Shown: positions 23,809 through 35,177, numbered from the stretch's first letter. The stretch is DNA of 64,000 nt from Panicum virgatum (GCF_016808335.1 NC_053145.1:27167120-27231119); one strand, 5' to 3'. Program-made: numbers and translations. The notes: a model not told the origin generated them from the sequence alone.

Positions 23809-26800
23809 TGTAACACCCGGTTTATAAAAGGACATAAACCGAGCAATCATATACGTGCCAGGATCAAGTCACACGTATATACAACAGAATGAATAGTATA
23901 TCACAGCACATATCACGAATAAGACATAATAAATCGAAATACGAATGTTATTTATTACATTAATGACAAAAATGTCTGATACAGCGGAAGCGAAGTACAA
24001 ATACGGTAAAAACTCTCCGAAGCTGAGCAGGGCGCCACAAGGGACGTCGACTGGGAGACGAACGCCTAGAAGTCCTCGTAGTCCTGGTAGCGCTGAGTGA
24101 ACTCCCTCGCGTCGGCAGGAACTGAGCAGCAGTAGAGTTTCCAAGAGGAAAAAGTAGAGAAGAGGCAAGGGTGAGTACACAACTTGTACTCAACAAGTAT
24201 AACACAAACTATGAGGCTCTAAGGTTGGCTGACTCAACTGCATTAGCTTTTAAGTCTTGGCAAAATTTTATTAAAGCTAATTACTACAAGTTGATGAATT
24301 ACCATAAACCCAGTTACATAGTAATAAATCAAAATTAATCATGTTACTACTGAGAACCAAACCACAACCACCAAGGTAACCCCGAGAGGCACCCCCTCGT
24401 CGGAAGGAGTTAACCCCACTAATCAAAAGGAGGATCTGGGCCGCTCATGACCGTGAGCATGGCTAGTATACCAGTTTTACACTCTGTAGAGGTTGCACAT
24501 CTTTACCCACAAGTCGTGAGCTACGCCAGTTGTTCATCACACTTCCTTAGGTGAGATGACTAGCAAACTCACTACGAGGCCTTTACAAAGAATCTCGTTG
24601 GTAGGGGGTAACCGCGAGGGTGGATCGGCGACTATGGAGCAGGTCTAGTGGGCGTCAAGACACGAAGCACATACGAGGCCACTCAGCACGAGGGCCATAG
24701 AAGCTTACCGCCCCTGCCCCGCAGGTAAGTTACTCCAAACCAAAAAGACCTAATTATTACGCCAAGACCGTCCCATTCCAGTCTTGTGGTAGCGCTGTTG
24801 TCCCAGGTTGTCGCTCTATGAACCGGTCCTTATGGAGAGTGGCCAACCAAGCACTAAGCACCGTGCTGGCCCCCTAAACCATGTTTCTAACAAAACATAT
24901 TTTAACGGGACGTGAGCCACCCAAGCACGAAGCACAGAGGGCCACTTCCAGAATTAAGTTGCATAAACCATTAATCATATTAATTAAAAAGGACCAAGTG
25001 TGTTATAGCGCGGCACCTAGCACAACTAACCAAAATGCAACCCAAAGGATATATATAAAGGATATAAAGTAGCTAGGAAAGTCCTTATAGGCATACAGTA
25101 TTAAAATGCAGTATGAAATTGTATTTAAAGTGATAGGTGGTGTTCATGTTATACTTGCCTTCCTCGTACTGCTCCTACTGCTGCTCAAACTGGTCAGAAG
25201 ATGGCTGCTCCGGGTACTGGTACTGGGGCTCCTCCGGTAGCTCAACGTCTACTCACGAACACATGGCCAAAACAAGGCACAACATAACCATACATGCAAA
25301 CAAATGCTAACACTAGAAACAGTACAACAACACATAAAAACAGCACACTAAACTAGTCTAAAACTATTCTGCGCGTTACAACGAACGTGTGGATATAAAG
25401 AACGCTTAAAACGGAGTTAAAATGCATAATCTAGGCTAAAAACAAGTTCTAGGGGCTTATCTGCGAGAAAAACTAAGTTCCAGGGGGTTTTCAGCAAAAA
25501 CCGAGGACTAAAACTTAATTAACAGCTAGATCCGGGGTCTAACTCGCAAATCTACCAGAGCAGGATGGCGGGTTCTATTTTAAAGAAGCTCAGGGGTTAA
25601 AACGTTAAAAACAGGACCTAGACGCAAATACTTTTGAATAACCCTGGACTGCGGGTTGAATCTAAGAAAACCGAGGGGCTCTTATGCAAAACCGCCACAG
25701 CGAACCGGTATCTTTGAATCTGGGCGCTTGGATCTCGATCTAAAGGCTCGGATCTAAACAGCTGAGGTTCTAATCGCGGCCGACGATTTCGGATTGGGCG
25801 GCTGGGTTGCTTCGCGGGCGGCAACGGCGGCGGAACATCGCCGGCGGCGTGTTCTACGGCGGCGCTGCGCCGGGGAAGGCCAAATCGGCATCCCCGTGGC
25901 TGATTCGGGCCGCGGCTTGGCTCGAGAGCATGCCCGTGGCACGCGCAAGCCACTGGGGCACTCAGTGAGACTCGACAGGGGTCTCGGCGGCGTGCTCGAA
26001 GGTGCAGGCGGCGTGCCTCGCCGGAGTGGGGTGCTCGGGTGGTTTTGGTGCGAGCTACGGCCATGGAAACTAGCGCAGAAGGTATGGGGGGTTGGTAGAT
26101 GCTCACCAAAGCTCGGATTCGAGCAGAGGGGCGGTGCAGGGCAGTCGGAGACGAGGATCGGCGGCGAGTCGCGGCGGCGTTCGGTGACGGGGTCGATGCG
26201 GGGATGCTCTGGGCTCCTGGGCTCCACGGGAAGCTTCTTGGAGTTCCTGCGATGAAGCCAAGGGGGTCAGTGAGGTCCGGGGTGTTCCGGCGGCGTGGAA
26301 TCGCCACGGCGGTCCGAGCTCACTGGAGTTGGAGTCTTGCTCGATTCCGGCGAATTAAGGGCCCCGAGTCGCGGACGGATTGCTAGGTGAGGATCCTGGG
26401 GTTGAGGCGAGGCTGTTGGGGTGGTTCGCAGTGGCTTGGGGGCGGTGGCGCGGCCGGTCCGGGGCGGCGCAGAGGACCTTGTGCGGCGGAGCTAGATGGG
26501 TGCGGTGGAGTTAGGGTTCGGGCGGCGTTGTAGAGGCGAGGATAGGGTCTAGGGCTGCGGCGCGGGTGGTTAAAAGGCAGGGCAAGGCGGGGATTGCGGC
26601 GGGGCGCAGCGGGATAAGGATCCCGGCGACCTCGCCGGTGATCTCGGGCGGCGGTTGAGCGGAGCCGGAAAGGAAGGGGAGAGGAAGGCGCTGACGCGCG
26701 GGCCCGGCGTGGCAGCGGGTGAGGTGAGTGCGTGCGTGCGGCGTGCGCTCCGCGCGAAGAGGGGCTGGCAGGTGGGCCTGAGGCGCGACGCGGTTGGAGA

Positions 26801-27299
26801 GGTGGCGAGCGGGCCGTGCGCGGCGCGGGACGCGGGGGCATGCGAGGGAGACCGGGCCTCGGCGGAAACGGGCCGTGCGGAGGAGGGGTGTGAGGGGACC
26901 GGGCCGGAGTGAGGTCGGGGAGGGAGCGGGCCAGGCTGGTGGGTGCTGGGCCGTGGGGGCGCGGGCTGAGGACTGGGCTGGGCCAGTAGGAAAGGGGGTA
27001 GTGGCTTTGGGTTTTGGGTTTCCTAATTCTTTTCTATATCTATTTCTTCTCCTTTTTCTATTTCTAATTCAAACAAAGTTTGAATTCAAATACAGATTTG
27101 AATTCAAACCACACTCAAATAATTAAAACTATGCACCAGCATGAATGCAACACCAAAATTTAAACCTATGATAAAATTTTAATCACTTAAGGAATAAAAT
27201 TTTAGATTAAATGCAAGTCTAACACAATAAACCTTAGAAAATTAAATAAAGCCAATTAAATTTATTATAAAATGCTGGAATTTAGATTAGGGTGTTACA
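23809..27299 (-). mobile_element. Solo LTR inserted in the C1 LTR
   Basis: A complete minus-strand LTR of about 3491 bp, from TGTAACACCCGG (complement of the LTR 3' end) to GGTGTTACA (27299). It is bounded on both sides by the 5-bp duplication CCGCG (23804-23808 and 27300-27304). No internal region or second LTR is present. This is the hallmark of intra-element LTR-LTR recombination that removed one LTR plus the gag-pol core. It is of full length and shares TATA-less features such as GTTAAAAGG near 26570. Confidence 0.94.
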
Positions 27300-27304
27300 C
27301 CGCG

Positions 27305-28113
27305 GCGATGTAGAGGACTCTGCGTGGCGGAGCGGTGCGGGCACGGCGAGCTAGGGTTTGGGGCGGCACTGGTGTGGAGGATGAGGTACAGAGGGGCGTG
27401 GGCGGTACTTATAGGGCGGCGGACCATCCTTGGCGTGCGCGCGCTGGGATGGAAAGGTCGCCGGGGATCTCGGCGTGATAGCGCGGACGTTGCGCTGGGG
27501 CAAAGAAGAAGCTACCAGGTGGGCCGGGGCTGTCAGCGAGGGCGCGGGTGAGAGAACAGTGTGGCACTGGCAGGTGGGACTAGGGAAGATTGGTCGGAGG
27601 CACGCGCGCGGGCTGCGGAGGGAGGCGCAGACATGCGGGCCCGGTGTGGCAGCGGAAAGGGGGAGGAGAAGCGGGCGACGCGCGAATGGCGTGCGGGTGG
27701 AGTAGGCCGTGTGGCTTGCTGGGCCAAGCGCGGGGGATTCGGGAGAGGTGGGCCGGCGCGTGGGAGCAGGCCCGGGAAGATAGGGAGAGGAGGAGGAGGC
27801 GAGCTGGGCTGGGGTTTGGGCCGGTTTGGATTGGTTTCAGGGTTTTCTTCCTTTCCTATTTCCTTTTCTTTTTCTAATTCAAACCAAACTAAACCTATTT
27901 GAATTCAAATTTGAATTTGAATTCAAACCACACTCAAACAAATAAAACTATGCACCAGCATGAATGCACAAACATATTTATCCTAGAAAAATTTTAATTC
28001 CTTGTGAAACAAAATTAGATTAAATGCTAGACTAATCATAATAAACCTTAGAAAATTAAATAAAGCCAATTAAATTTATTATTAAATGCTGAAATTTAAA
28101 TTAGGGTGTTACA
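27305..28113 (-). repeat. C1 3' LTR, segment 3 of 3
   Basis: Resumes the GC-rich U3 of C1 directly after the CCGCG duplication and runs through the AT-rich LTR start to GGTGTTACA at 28113. It contains an inverted TATA box (27405-27414, complement CTATAAGTAC). Immediately right is the complement of a PPT (AACCCTACCCCCTTATTGG), so this LTR is the 3' LTR of a minus-strand element. Confidence 0.9.
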
Positions 28114-28306
28114 AACCCTACCCCCTTATTGGAATCTCGCCCCCGAGATTCAGCTGGACTGGCTAGCAAAGAGATCTGGATATGTCCTCCTCGGCTCATC
28201 TTCTCGCTCCCATGTAGCCTCAGCTTCACTGTGATGGCTCCACTGAACTCTGCATATCTTGATGCGCTTGTTCCGTGTAACTCTCTCTGATGTCTCCAGA
28301 ATCTTC
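28114..28306 (-). pseudogene. pol: C1 pol 3' end (chromodomain remnant)
   Basis: Only the last part of the polyprotein survives: [37 protein letters not shown] ... TYPDLFASQSS, the chromodomain and tail, followed by the PPT complement and the C1 LTR. Coding similarity to X ends sharply at about 28304, exactly where the fold-back rearrangement begins. The rest of C1 gag-pol is not in the window. Confidence 0.9.
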
Positions 28307-28682
28307 ACCCTACTCTTTTCCTCTTGTTCTCTTTGGGGGCACCCCACTGCTGCTCAGTTCCCGGCGACGCCGAGAAGTTCACCCAGAGCTACCAGGAGTA
28401 CGAGGACTTCTATGCGGTCGTCTCCTAGTCGACGTCCCTATGGCGCCCAGCTTCCGAGAGTTCCGTACCTGTTTTACGCTTCCGCATACTCTGTATCAGA
28501 CATTTTGTCATTAATCTAATAAATAACATTCGTACTCGCTTTATTATATCTTTTACGTGATATGTGCTGCGATATACTGTTCATTCTATTGTATATACGT
28601 GTGACTTGATCCTGGCACATTCACGTATATGATTGCTCGGTACGAATGTGCCAGGATCAAGTCACATGTAAAAGAGTAGGGT
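28307..28682. repeat. Fold-back inversion of LTR 3' end
   Basis: The left 300 bp of the N1 LTR are inverted: 28319-28600 reads as the plus-strand LTR 3' end, whereas both flanks read as minus strand. The segment is framed by a perfect 13-bp inverted repeat, ACCCTACTCTTTT (28307-28319) and AAAAGAGTAGGGT (28670-28682). It ends in a perfect 23-bp inverted repeat (28600-28622 against 28644-28666) around a 21-nt loop. The flank GGCAAGAGTGAGTACAC continues the inverted piece correctly in minus orientation. This looks like snap-back repair or a templated inversion and not like a MITE. Confidence 0.85.
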
Positions 28683-31600
28683 AGGCAAGAGTGAGTACAC
28701 AACTTGTACTCAACAAGTATAACACAAACTATGAGGCTCTAAGGTTGGCTGACTCAACTGCATTAGTTTTTAATCTTGGCAAAATTTTATTAAACATATT
28801 TACTAAAAATTGATGAAAATTACCATAACCCAGTTGCATAGTAATTAATCAAAATTAATTATGATACTACTGAGAACCAAACCAAACCACCCGGGGAACC
28901 CCCCTAATCAAAGGGAGATAACCCCACTAATCAAAAGGAGGATCTGGGCCGCTCATAACCGTGAGCACGGCTAGTATACCAGTTTTATACTCTGCAGAGG
29001 TTGCACATCTTTACCCACAAGTCGTGAGCTATGCTAGTTGTTCATCACACTTCCTTAGGTGAGATGACTAGCAAACTCACTACGAGGCCGTTACAAAGGA
29101 CCACGTTGGTAAGGGGTAACCGCTAAGGATTCTGGCAATGCAACGATGGGGCCCACCTCGAGGGGGTACAAGATAACACAGACCAAGCCTCGTAGCGCAG
29201 GGACCCTTGAAGCTCGACCCCCCTCTTGCCCCGTCGGTAAGTTACTCCCGAACCAAAATGACCTAATTAATAAGCCAAAACCGTCCCATTCCTGTCTTGT
29301 GGTAGCGCTGTTGTCCCAGGTTGTCGCTCTATGAACCGGTCCTTATGGAGAGTGGCCAACCCAGCAGTAAGCACCTTGCTGGCCCCCTAAACCATGTTTC
29401 TAACAAAACACATTTTAACGAGTCGTGAGCCACTCAAACGGGCCACTCCCAGAATTAAGTTGCATATACCATTAATCAAATTAATTAAAAAGGACCAAGT
29501 GTGTTATAGCACGGCACCTAGCACAACTAACCAAAATGCAACCCAAGGGATATATATAAGATAATAAAGTGGCTAGGAAAATCATTATAGGCATACAGTA
29601 TTAAAATGCAGTATGAAGTTGTATTTAAAGGTGATGGGTGTTGTTCATGTTATACTTGCCTTCCTCAAACTGTTCCTGCTGCTCAAACTGCTAAGAAGGT
29701 GGTGGCTGCTCCGGGTACTAGTACTGGGGCTCCTCCGGTAGCTCAACATCTACTCACGATCGCAACGCCAAAACAAGTCCAGCACATACACATACATGCA
29801 AACAAAGGCAAAAGCTAAGAAACAGTATAACAATACATAAAAACAGCAAACAAAACTAAGCTAGAACTATTCTACGCATTACAACGATCGCGCGGACATA
29901 AAGAACGCCTAAAACGGGGCTAGAACGCGAAAACTAGGCCTAAAACAAGATCTAGGGCCTAAACTGTAGGAAAAACAAAGTTTCCAGGGTTTTTTTTGCA
30001 AAAACTAGGGACTAAAACATAATTAAACCTTAGATCTGGGGTCTAACTCGCAAAAACACCAAGGCTGGACGGCGGGTTCTAATTTAAAGAAACCCAGGGT
30101 CTAAAACGTAAAAGCAGGGGCGGTTTTGGAATTATTTTTCAACAGACATGGACTGCGGGTTTATATTGAAAGACAGCAGGGGCTCTTTTGCAAGAAAGAC
30201 GGGCGCTGACCGTTTTCTGGTCCAGTTGACCTCGGGCTGGTTTGTTTCGGGCCATCCGATGGAGATCGCGCGGCCCAGGAGGGACTCGGCGCGCGGGGCG
30301 GCGGCGCTAACCGCCGGAGCGTCGCTCCGCAGTGGAGAGCTCGCCGGAGATGGCTGATCCAGTGCTACAGGGGTCCGTTCGGGCTGCGGTTTGGCCGTGG
30401 AGCACGAGCGTGGCATGAGTAATCTACCTGGGCACTCAGAATGGCCGTTTTGGGTTCGGCCGAGGCTCGCCACGGCGAGGGGCGGCGCTGGGTCGCCAGT
30501 GTGCCGCGCGTTGGGACCTTGAGGGCGCTACGAACTACCACATCTAGAGGAAAAGGATCAGGGGGAAACACTGATGCTCACCGAGGGTGCAAGTCGGACG
30601 GGGAGGCCGTGCAGGGTCGATGGCGTTGATGGAGAGCGGTGGCGCATGGCGGAGCTCGCGGAGGAGGTCGCTGAAGGGTGCGCCGGGCCTACTGATCCCC
30701 CGGGGAGGTCTGTGCGGGCCCTGTGAAGGTGTGCCTGGGCTCAGATCGGCTAGAAATATGCCGGCGGCGAGGAATTACGGCGGCGGCCGAACCCACCGGT
30801 GACGGATCTCGAGCGAAATTCCAGCATGTACCGGGATCGGGGTCGGGGCAGCGAGCTTGGAGAGGTGCCTGGATACGGGGCGAGGCTGCTGCACGGCTCT
30901 GGGAAGGCTGGGGTGTGGCGGAGCAGCAACTCCATGGCAGAGCAGGGCCTCTACGTAGCAATGGCGATGCGGGCATGGTGGCTGCGGGATGTGGCGGCGA
31001 TGGTGTGGTGAGGTCGATGCGCATGGGCCACGGGCGCCAAATAAAGGAACCCTGGGTCCCTGGGCATGCGTGCCTGGCGCTGTCAAGGCGGAGATCACGG
31101 CCGGGTGCTGCTTGGCGTCGAAAGCAGGTCGTGCCAACCGCTCGGCGTGATCCCGGGCTCGGGTACGGCTTCTAGAGGGTCGGGGTGCGCTTAGGCTGAT
31201 CGGTGGGCCTTGCAGGGTCCGGTGGTCCACGGGGCAGCGGCGGGGCGAGCTGAGCGGAGCAGCGCAGAGGAGTTCGGGTGGGGATCGCGGGCGGAGGAAG
31301 AGGAAAGACCTAACTCATGGGCCAGCGGTGTCAGCGAGGGGAAAGCGGGGTCGGGCGAGGTGACGCGCGAGCGAGCGAGCGTGCTGCAGTTCAGGCCGTC
31401 CGAGCAGGCTTTGGGCCGGGAGCGGCGCTGGCTGCTTGCTGAGCAGCATGCGGGATAGGGTGGCCCGAGCGGGGAGGAGGGGCGCTGACTTCTGCGGGCT
31501 GGGCTGGCGAGGGAGTTGGCCCACGAAGGAAAAGGAAGAACGGGCCGAGGTGGAGGTTTCTGGGCCGACTGGTTTTCTCTTTTCCTTTTTCTTTCTCTTT

Positions 31601-31852
31601 TCTTTTTCCTCTCAACTCAAAACTATTTGAATTCAAATTCATATTTGAATTCAAAGCCCTAGCATTCAAACAAAATGAAAACCATACACCAGCATGAATG
31701 CACAAACGAGTTGAACCTAAGATAAATTTTTAATTACTTTATGAAGCAATAATAAATTATAAATGCAAGGTTAAGCAAATTAAATCCTAGAAAATTAAAT
31801 AAAGCCAATTAAATTTATTATTAATTACTAAAATTTAAATTAGGGTGTTACA
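28683..31852 (-). repeat. N1 3' LTR (left end rearranged)
   Basis: Minus-strand chromovirus LTR from GGCAAGAGTGAGTACAC to GGGTGTTACA, lacking its own left terminus because of the fold-back at 28307-28682. It carries the usual blocks: repeats of the ACACATTTTAACGAG type, GC-rich U3 (30250-31560), then AATTCAAATTCATATTTGAATTC near the end. It is followed by the PPT complement and N-family internal sequence. It has no complete partner LTR in the window. Confidence 0.85.
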
Positions 31853-31948
31853 AATCCTACCCCCCCTTACAGGAATCTCGTCCTGAGATTCTGGGCTGGC
31901 TAGCAAAGAGATCAGGATAGGTCTGGAATTTAAAAACGGGGTGTTACA
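31853..31948 (-). repeat. Duplicated PPT/LTR-terminus module
   Basis: After the N1 LTR end (31852) come a PPT complement and 60 bp encoding the polyprotein tail. Then a 25-bp LTR-start fragment ending GGGGTGTTACA (31948) is followed by a second PPT complement and tail (31949 on). The 3'-end module is therefore present twice in tandem, with only a stub of LTR between. This is consistent with aberrant plus-strand priming or with a collapsed second LTR. Confidence 0.75.
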
Positions 31949-33144
31949 ACTCCTACCCCCTTACAGGAATTTCGTCCCGAGATTCTGATGGGCTGGCTAT
32001 CAAAGAGATCTGGATAAGTCTTCATCAACTCCTCTTCCTTCTTCTGGTAAGTCCTCCGGAAAGACATCCAGGAATTCAGACACCACGCGAATACCATCCG
32101 TGGGTCTAGCCTCCATCTGATAAAGAAAACCATAAGGCTCTGTAGCACTGACTGTCACCTCTTGGCCATTAGATGTTGACAAGTGAACTGTCCGTTGAGC
32201 ACAATCAATACAGACTCCCCATCTGGTAAGGGTCTCCATGCCCAAAATCACATCTATCCCCGAGGAATCAATGACGATCAAACCAGTGCGGAATTCTACC
32301 CCCCTTATGACAATACTAACTCTGGAGCATATAGAGCATGTGCGTATCTGGCCCCAAGGTGAGGTAACTACCATAGCTGTCCTCATACAAGAAACTAGTA
32401 TATGATGCTGCTCGGCAAATGACTTGAAATGAAAGAATGAGTAGCACCGGTATCGAAAAGCACTGTAGCTGGATGAGAGTTAACCATGAACGTACCAATA
32501 ACCACGTTTGGAACCTCGGCCGCTGACTCGGCCGTCACGTGGTTCACCTTCCCCTGTCGTGGCACCTTGGGTTGGGTTGGGCGCCCCTGCTGTCCTGCCT
32601 ACCGTGGAGCCAGAGGTGCTGGTGGAGCCGGTGACAGGCGCTTCTGTGGACAACTTTTGGCATAATGACCTCTTTGCCCGCATTTGTAGCACATGCGGTG
32701 GTGGTGAATGGTGCTACTTGGTTGAATCACATTCATAGTGATAGTCAACCCATCAACATAATCATAGAGTGCTTGGTTCTTGACCTGTGTATCTCTAGAG
32801 CACTCAGGATCCTTTCTCTTCTGGATGGTCTGTAGCTCTTCGACCGATGGACCGTCAAGGAAAAGGAAATCCTCTGCTAGCTGCTCTTGATGAGACCTCT
32901 TTCTCTTTGTACTAGAGAACAACCTCTGGTTCCTCCTAGTTGTGGCTTCATCTTCAGTCGCACGAACTTGACGACAAGGAACGCCATAGAATTGGCAACA
33001 CGGGCAAGCTTTCTCACCATTCTTCGGGTGGTATGTTGTTTGCGAAGACTGATCTTGTACCATTATTGGCTGCTCCACGGAAACTGTTGCGTGAACACCA
33101 TCACCCATTGCACTGTCTCCAAGGCCTTTTTGTTCTGCCGACAT
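31949..33144 (-). pseudogene. N1: Gag-replaced, pol-deleted non-autonomous element ORFs
   Basis: Read right to left. The ATG at 33144 (MSAEQKGLGD) opens a frame to about 32599. It encodes an unrecognised segment with a Cys motif (ACPCCQFYGVPCRQ), a basic KRKR patch, and a standard CCHC knuckle (CYKCGQRGHYAKSC). After frame shifts come the protease (LFDTGATHS and [20 protein letters not shown]) and FPEDLP, which joins directly to [15 protein letters not shown], the very end of a chromovirus polyprotein. RT, RNase H and integrase are absent. The same joins occur in N2, so this is a family structure and not local damage. Compared with N2, about 29 residues before the knuckle are missing. The family must use enzymes in trans. 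The function of the new N-terminal segment is unknown. Confidence 0.85.
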
Positions 33145-33368
33145 CTGAGCTGGGATAAAAGGAAGCATAGACTGGTAAGGTCAAAGAAGAGAGAAAACCT
33201 CACTATGTAAGGTTCTATATTATTTGGACAACACTACCCATGCATCACTGCTGTTAACTCCAGATAGGTGTTACATAAATCTGAAAAAGGAAACTATAGC
33301 ATAACTCTTCTGCCTCATCTGAGAGATTCTCAAATTCTCCTGTACAATCTATAGGCCGGGGTGTCACA
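33145..33368 (-). repeat. Captured foreign LTR start in N1
   Basis: Upstream of the ATG the N1 sequence runs back to TGTGACACCCCGGCC at 33368, an LTR terminus unlike TGTAACACCC. N2 has the same sequence but continues beyond it into a PPT and foreign internal DNA. In N1 the terminus abuts element R gag at 33369 exactly. No matching duplication of the following CAGAT is seen elsewhere. Confidence 0.75.
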
Positions 33369-35132
33369 CAGATCCCATCTGGTTTTGAGACCCGGGCCGG
33401 ATGCCTAGTAGTACTGGACGAAGGCGTTGTAGAGGTCCTGCCAGCTATTGATGGAGCCGGTGGGGAGTGCTTCGAGCCAGTTGAGAGCTTGGGGACCCAT
33501 CATGACCGGGAAGTTGGCGGCCATGATGTCGTTGTGACCGCGCGCAGCTCGGACGGCGATGGAGTAGGTGTGTAGCCACGTCTTGGGGTCCGACTCACCG
33601 TCGTACTTCTCGATCCTGGTAGGTTTGAAGGTGGTGGGCCACTGGACGGCCCAGAGCCGACGGGAAAAGGCGGAGAAGCCGTCGAGGTCATTGCCGAGCT
33701 CGTCGTCGCGGCGGGGTCGTTGTGGACGTCTGCCGCCCCAGTGGCTGCGGTTCTGGTGGTCGGCGTTGGAGTCGCCGTGTTCCTCATCGTACTGGAGACA
33801 TCGCTCGCGCTCAGCGGTGTCGCGTTGGCGGTTACGGTTGTTGATGCGCTGGCACAGATCTTGCTGGTTCAGTTGGTCGCGGAGGTCACTCTGGTTAACC
33901 TCCTCTTCGTCATCGCCTTGAGGTCGCGTCGAGTGGTGGCTCAATTGGGCGCGGTAAGCCGAGTTGTCCTTGTGCAGCTGCTGGGCCTGTGTAGCGGCCA
34001 CATGCAGGCGGGCGCGGGCCTTGATGATCTCGGGGGTCTCCTGGAGGCCCTCGAGCACCTAGAACACCATGGCAAGGTTGGCCGACGGTGTGGCGAAGAC
34101 GTCTTGGCCGTTGTAGTTGAGGACGAAGTCGGCGTCGAGGTTGCGGGGCCGGATCGGTGAGCGCCGATTCTTGGGGTTGCGGCGTTCGGCGTTCTCCAGG
34201 TCGTGCTCGGACTGACGGATCGCCGCCTCGTTGCGCCTTCTGTCAGCGCGGAGCTCATTGTGTTGGAGTCTATTCTCCCTTTCTTCGTTGTCCTCGTTAA
34301 GGCGAGTGTCAGAGTCGTTGGAGATGACGAAGATCCGGCGGTACTCTATCGCCATAGAGCGGTTGGGTGGGAGGGTAAACGAGGCATGTTGGAAGCCGAG
34401 TTCTTCTCCCAAAGCCGGGTCAGATCGGATCTGACCAGAAGTAGCCGGGTCGGGTAGTCGTACTCGGATCTGATCCGAGTACGTCATAGCGGCATTGCGG
34501 AGTCCGATGGGGATCCGATCCGGGTCCTTGTGGTGTCGAAGAGTGTCCTCGCTGAGCCTGATGCACTCGGCGATGGATCTGCTGACTCAATCTATCTGAG
34601 AGATAAGATCATCAGTGGACGCAGCAGGGCGACGGATCATCCTGGAGGGAGTGGCCATCGCGTGGTCCATCTTGGGTCTGGGAACCCGAAGTGCGACAGA
34701 TCTCGGAGTGATCAGATCGGATCTAGCCCTAGTAGAAGCACTGCCGAGTTCGCGGAGAACTCGGTCAGGGTCGTCTCGGTAGTGAAGCGCTAGTTCGCCG
34801 AGTCAGATGCACTCGGCGATGGATCTACCAACGCGATCCATCTGGAAGATCAGATCGTCAGCAGACTCATCAGGGCGACGGGTCACCCTGGTTGGCGTAG
34901 TCACCACGTCAAGGTTCTCAGATTTGGGAATCCGAGAGGTGGTAGGTGCTTGGGGAGTTAGATCAGTTCTAACCCCAGCGAAGACGTTGCCTCCGGTGGT
35001 GGGAGAGCCGGAAGCGGGGTTCCTGGGAACTGTGACCTCCGGGAAGCCTCCGAAGGTGAAGGAGAAGCCGACTGTCGCCTCCATCTGGGCGGCGACGCTG
35101 ACGGAGAAGACGACACCGGTGTTGGATGCCAT
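33369..35132 (-). pseudogene. gag: Element R gag (Tat lineage), 3' truncated
   Basis: Starts at the ATG at 35132 (MASNTGVVFSVSVAAQ), 26 nt after the PBS. The N-terminal part holds two tandem copies of a module (DDLIxQxD-V-RSIAECI) about 244 bp apart. A charged coiled-coil-like region (RLNEDNEERENRLQHNELRADRRRNE) follows, then the capsid-type domain (WPTTFKPTRIEKYDGESDPKTWLHTY ... LNWLEALPTGSINSWQDLYNAFVQYY). In-frame stops interrupt it, including those before LGEL, VSRS and VLEG and after FVQYY. It ends at 33369, in the middle of the capsid domain; the knuckle and the junction to protease are missing. The matching pro-pol is at 1457-3394. Gag would form the particle of the element. The copy is dead. 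Confidence 0.85.
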
Positions 35133-35157
35133 TGAACTCGACGTATGAGCCCTGAGT

Positions 35158-35175
35158 CCCCTACCTGGCGCGCCA
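35158..35175 (-). other. Primer binding site of R
   Basis: On the minus strand TGGCGCGCCAGGTAGGGG, 2 nt inside the LTR edge. It is identical over 18 nt to the PBS of U (57472-57489), so R and U use the same primer and belong to related Tat families. The tRNA species is not assigned here. Confidence 0.85.
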
Positions 35176-35177
35176 AC

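Noticed and set aside
22929..27705. Long GC-rich ORFs on both strands (for example 25618-26307) as host exons
   Set aside because: They belong to U3 blocks of two minus-strand LTRs; each is positionally matched by unrelated frames in other copies.
28600..28666. Perfect inverted repeat as a possible MITE or foldback transposon
   Set aside because: Both arms are chromovirus LTR sequence and no TSD surrounds them, so an inversion junction explains it better.
33720..34160. Plus-strand hydrophobic ORF (VAAVLVVGVGVAVFLIVL...) as a membrane protein
   Set aside because: It is the antisense shadow of R gag, whose polar coiled-coil codons read as hydrophobic residues on the opposite strand.
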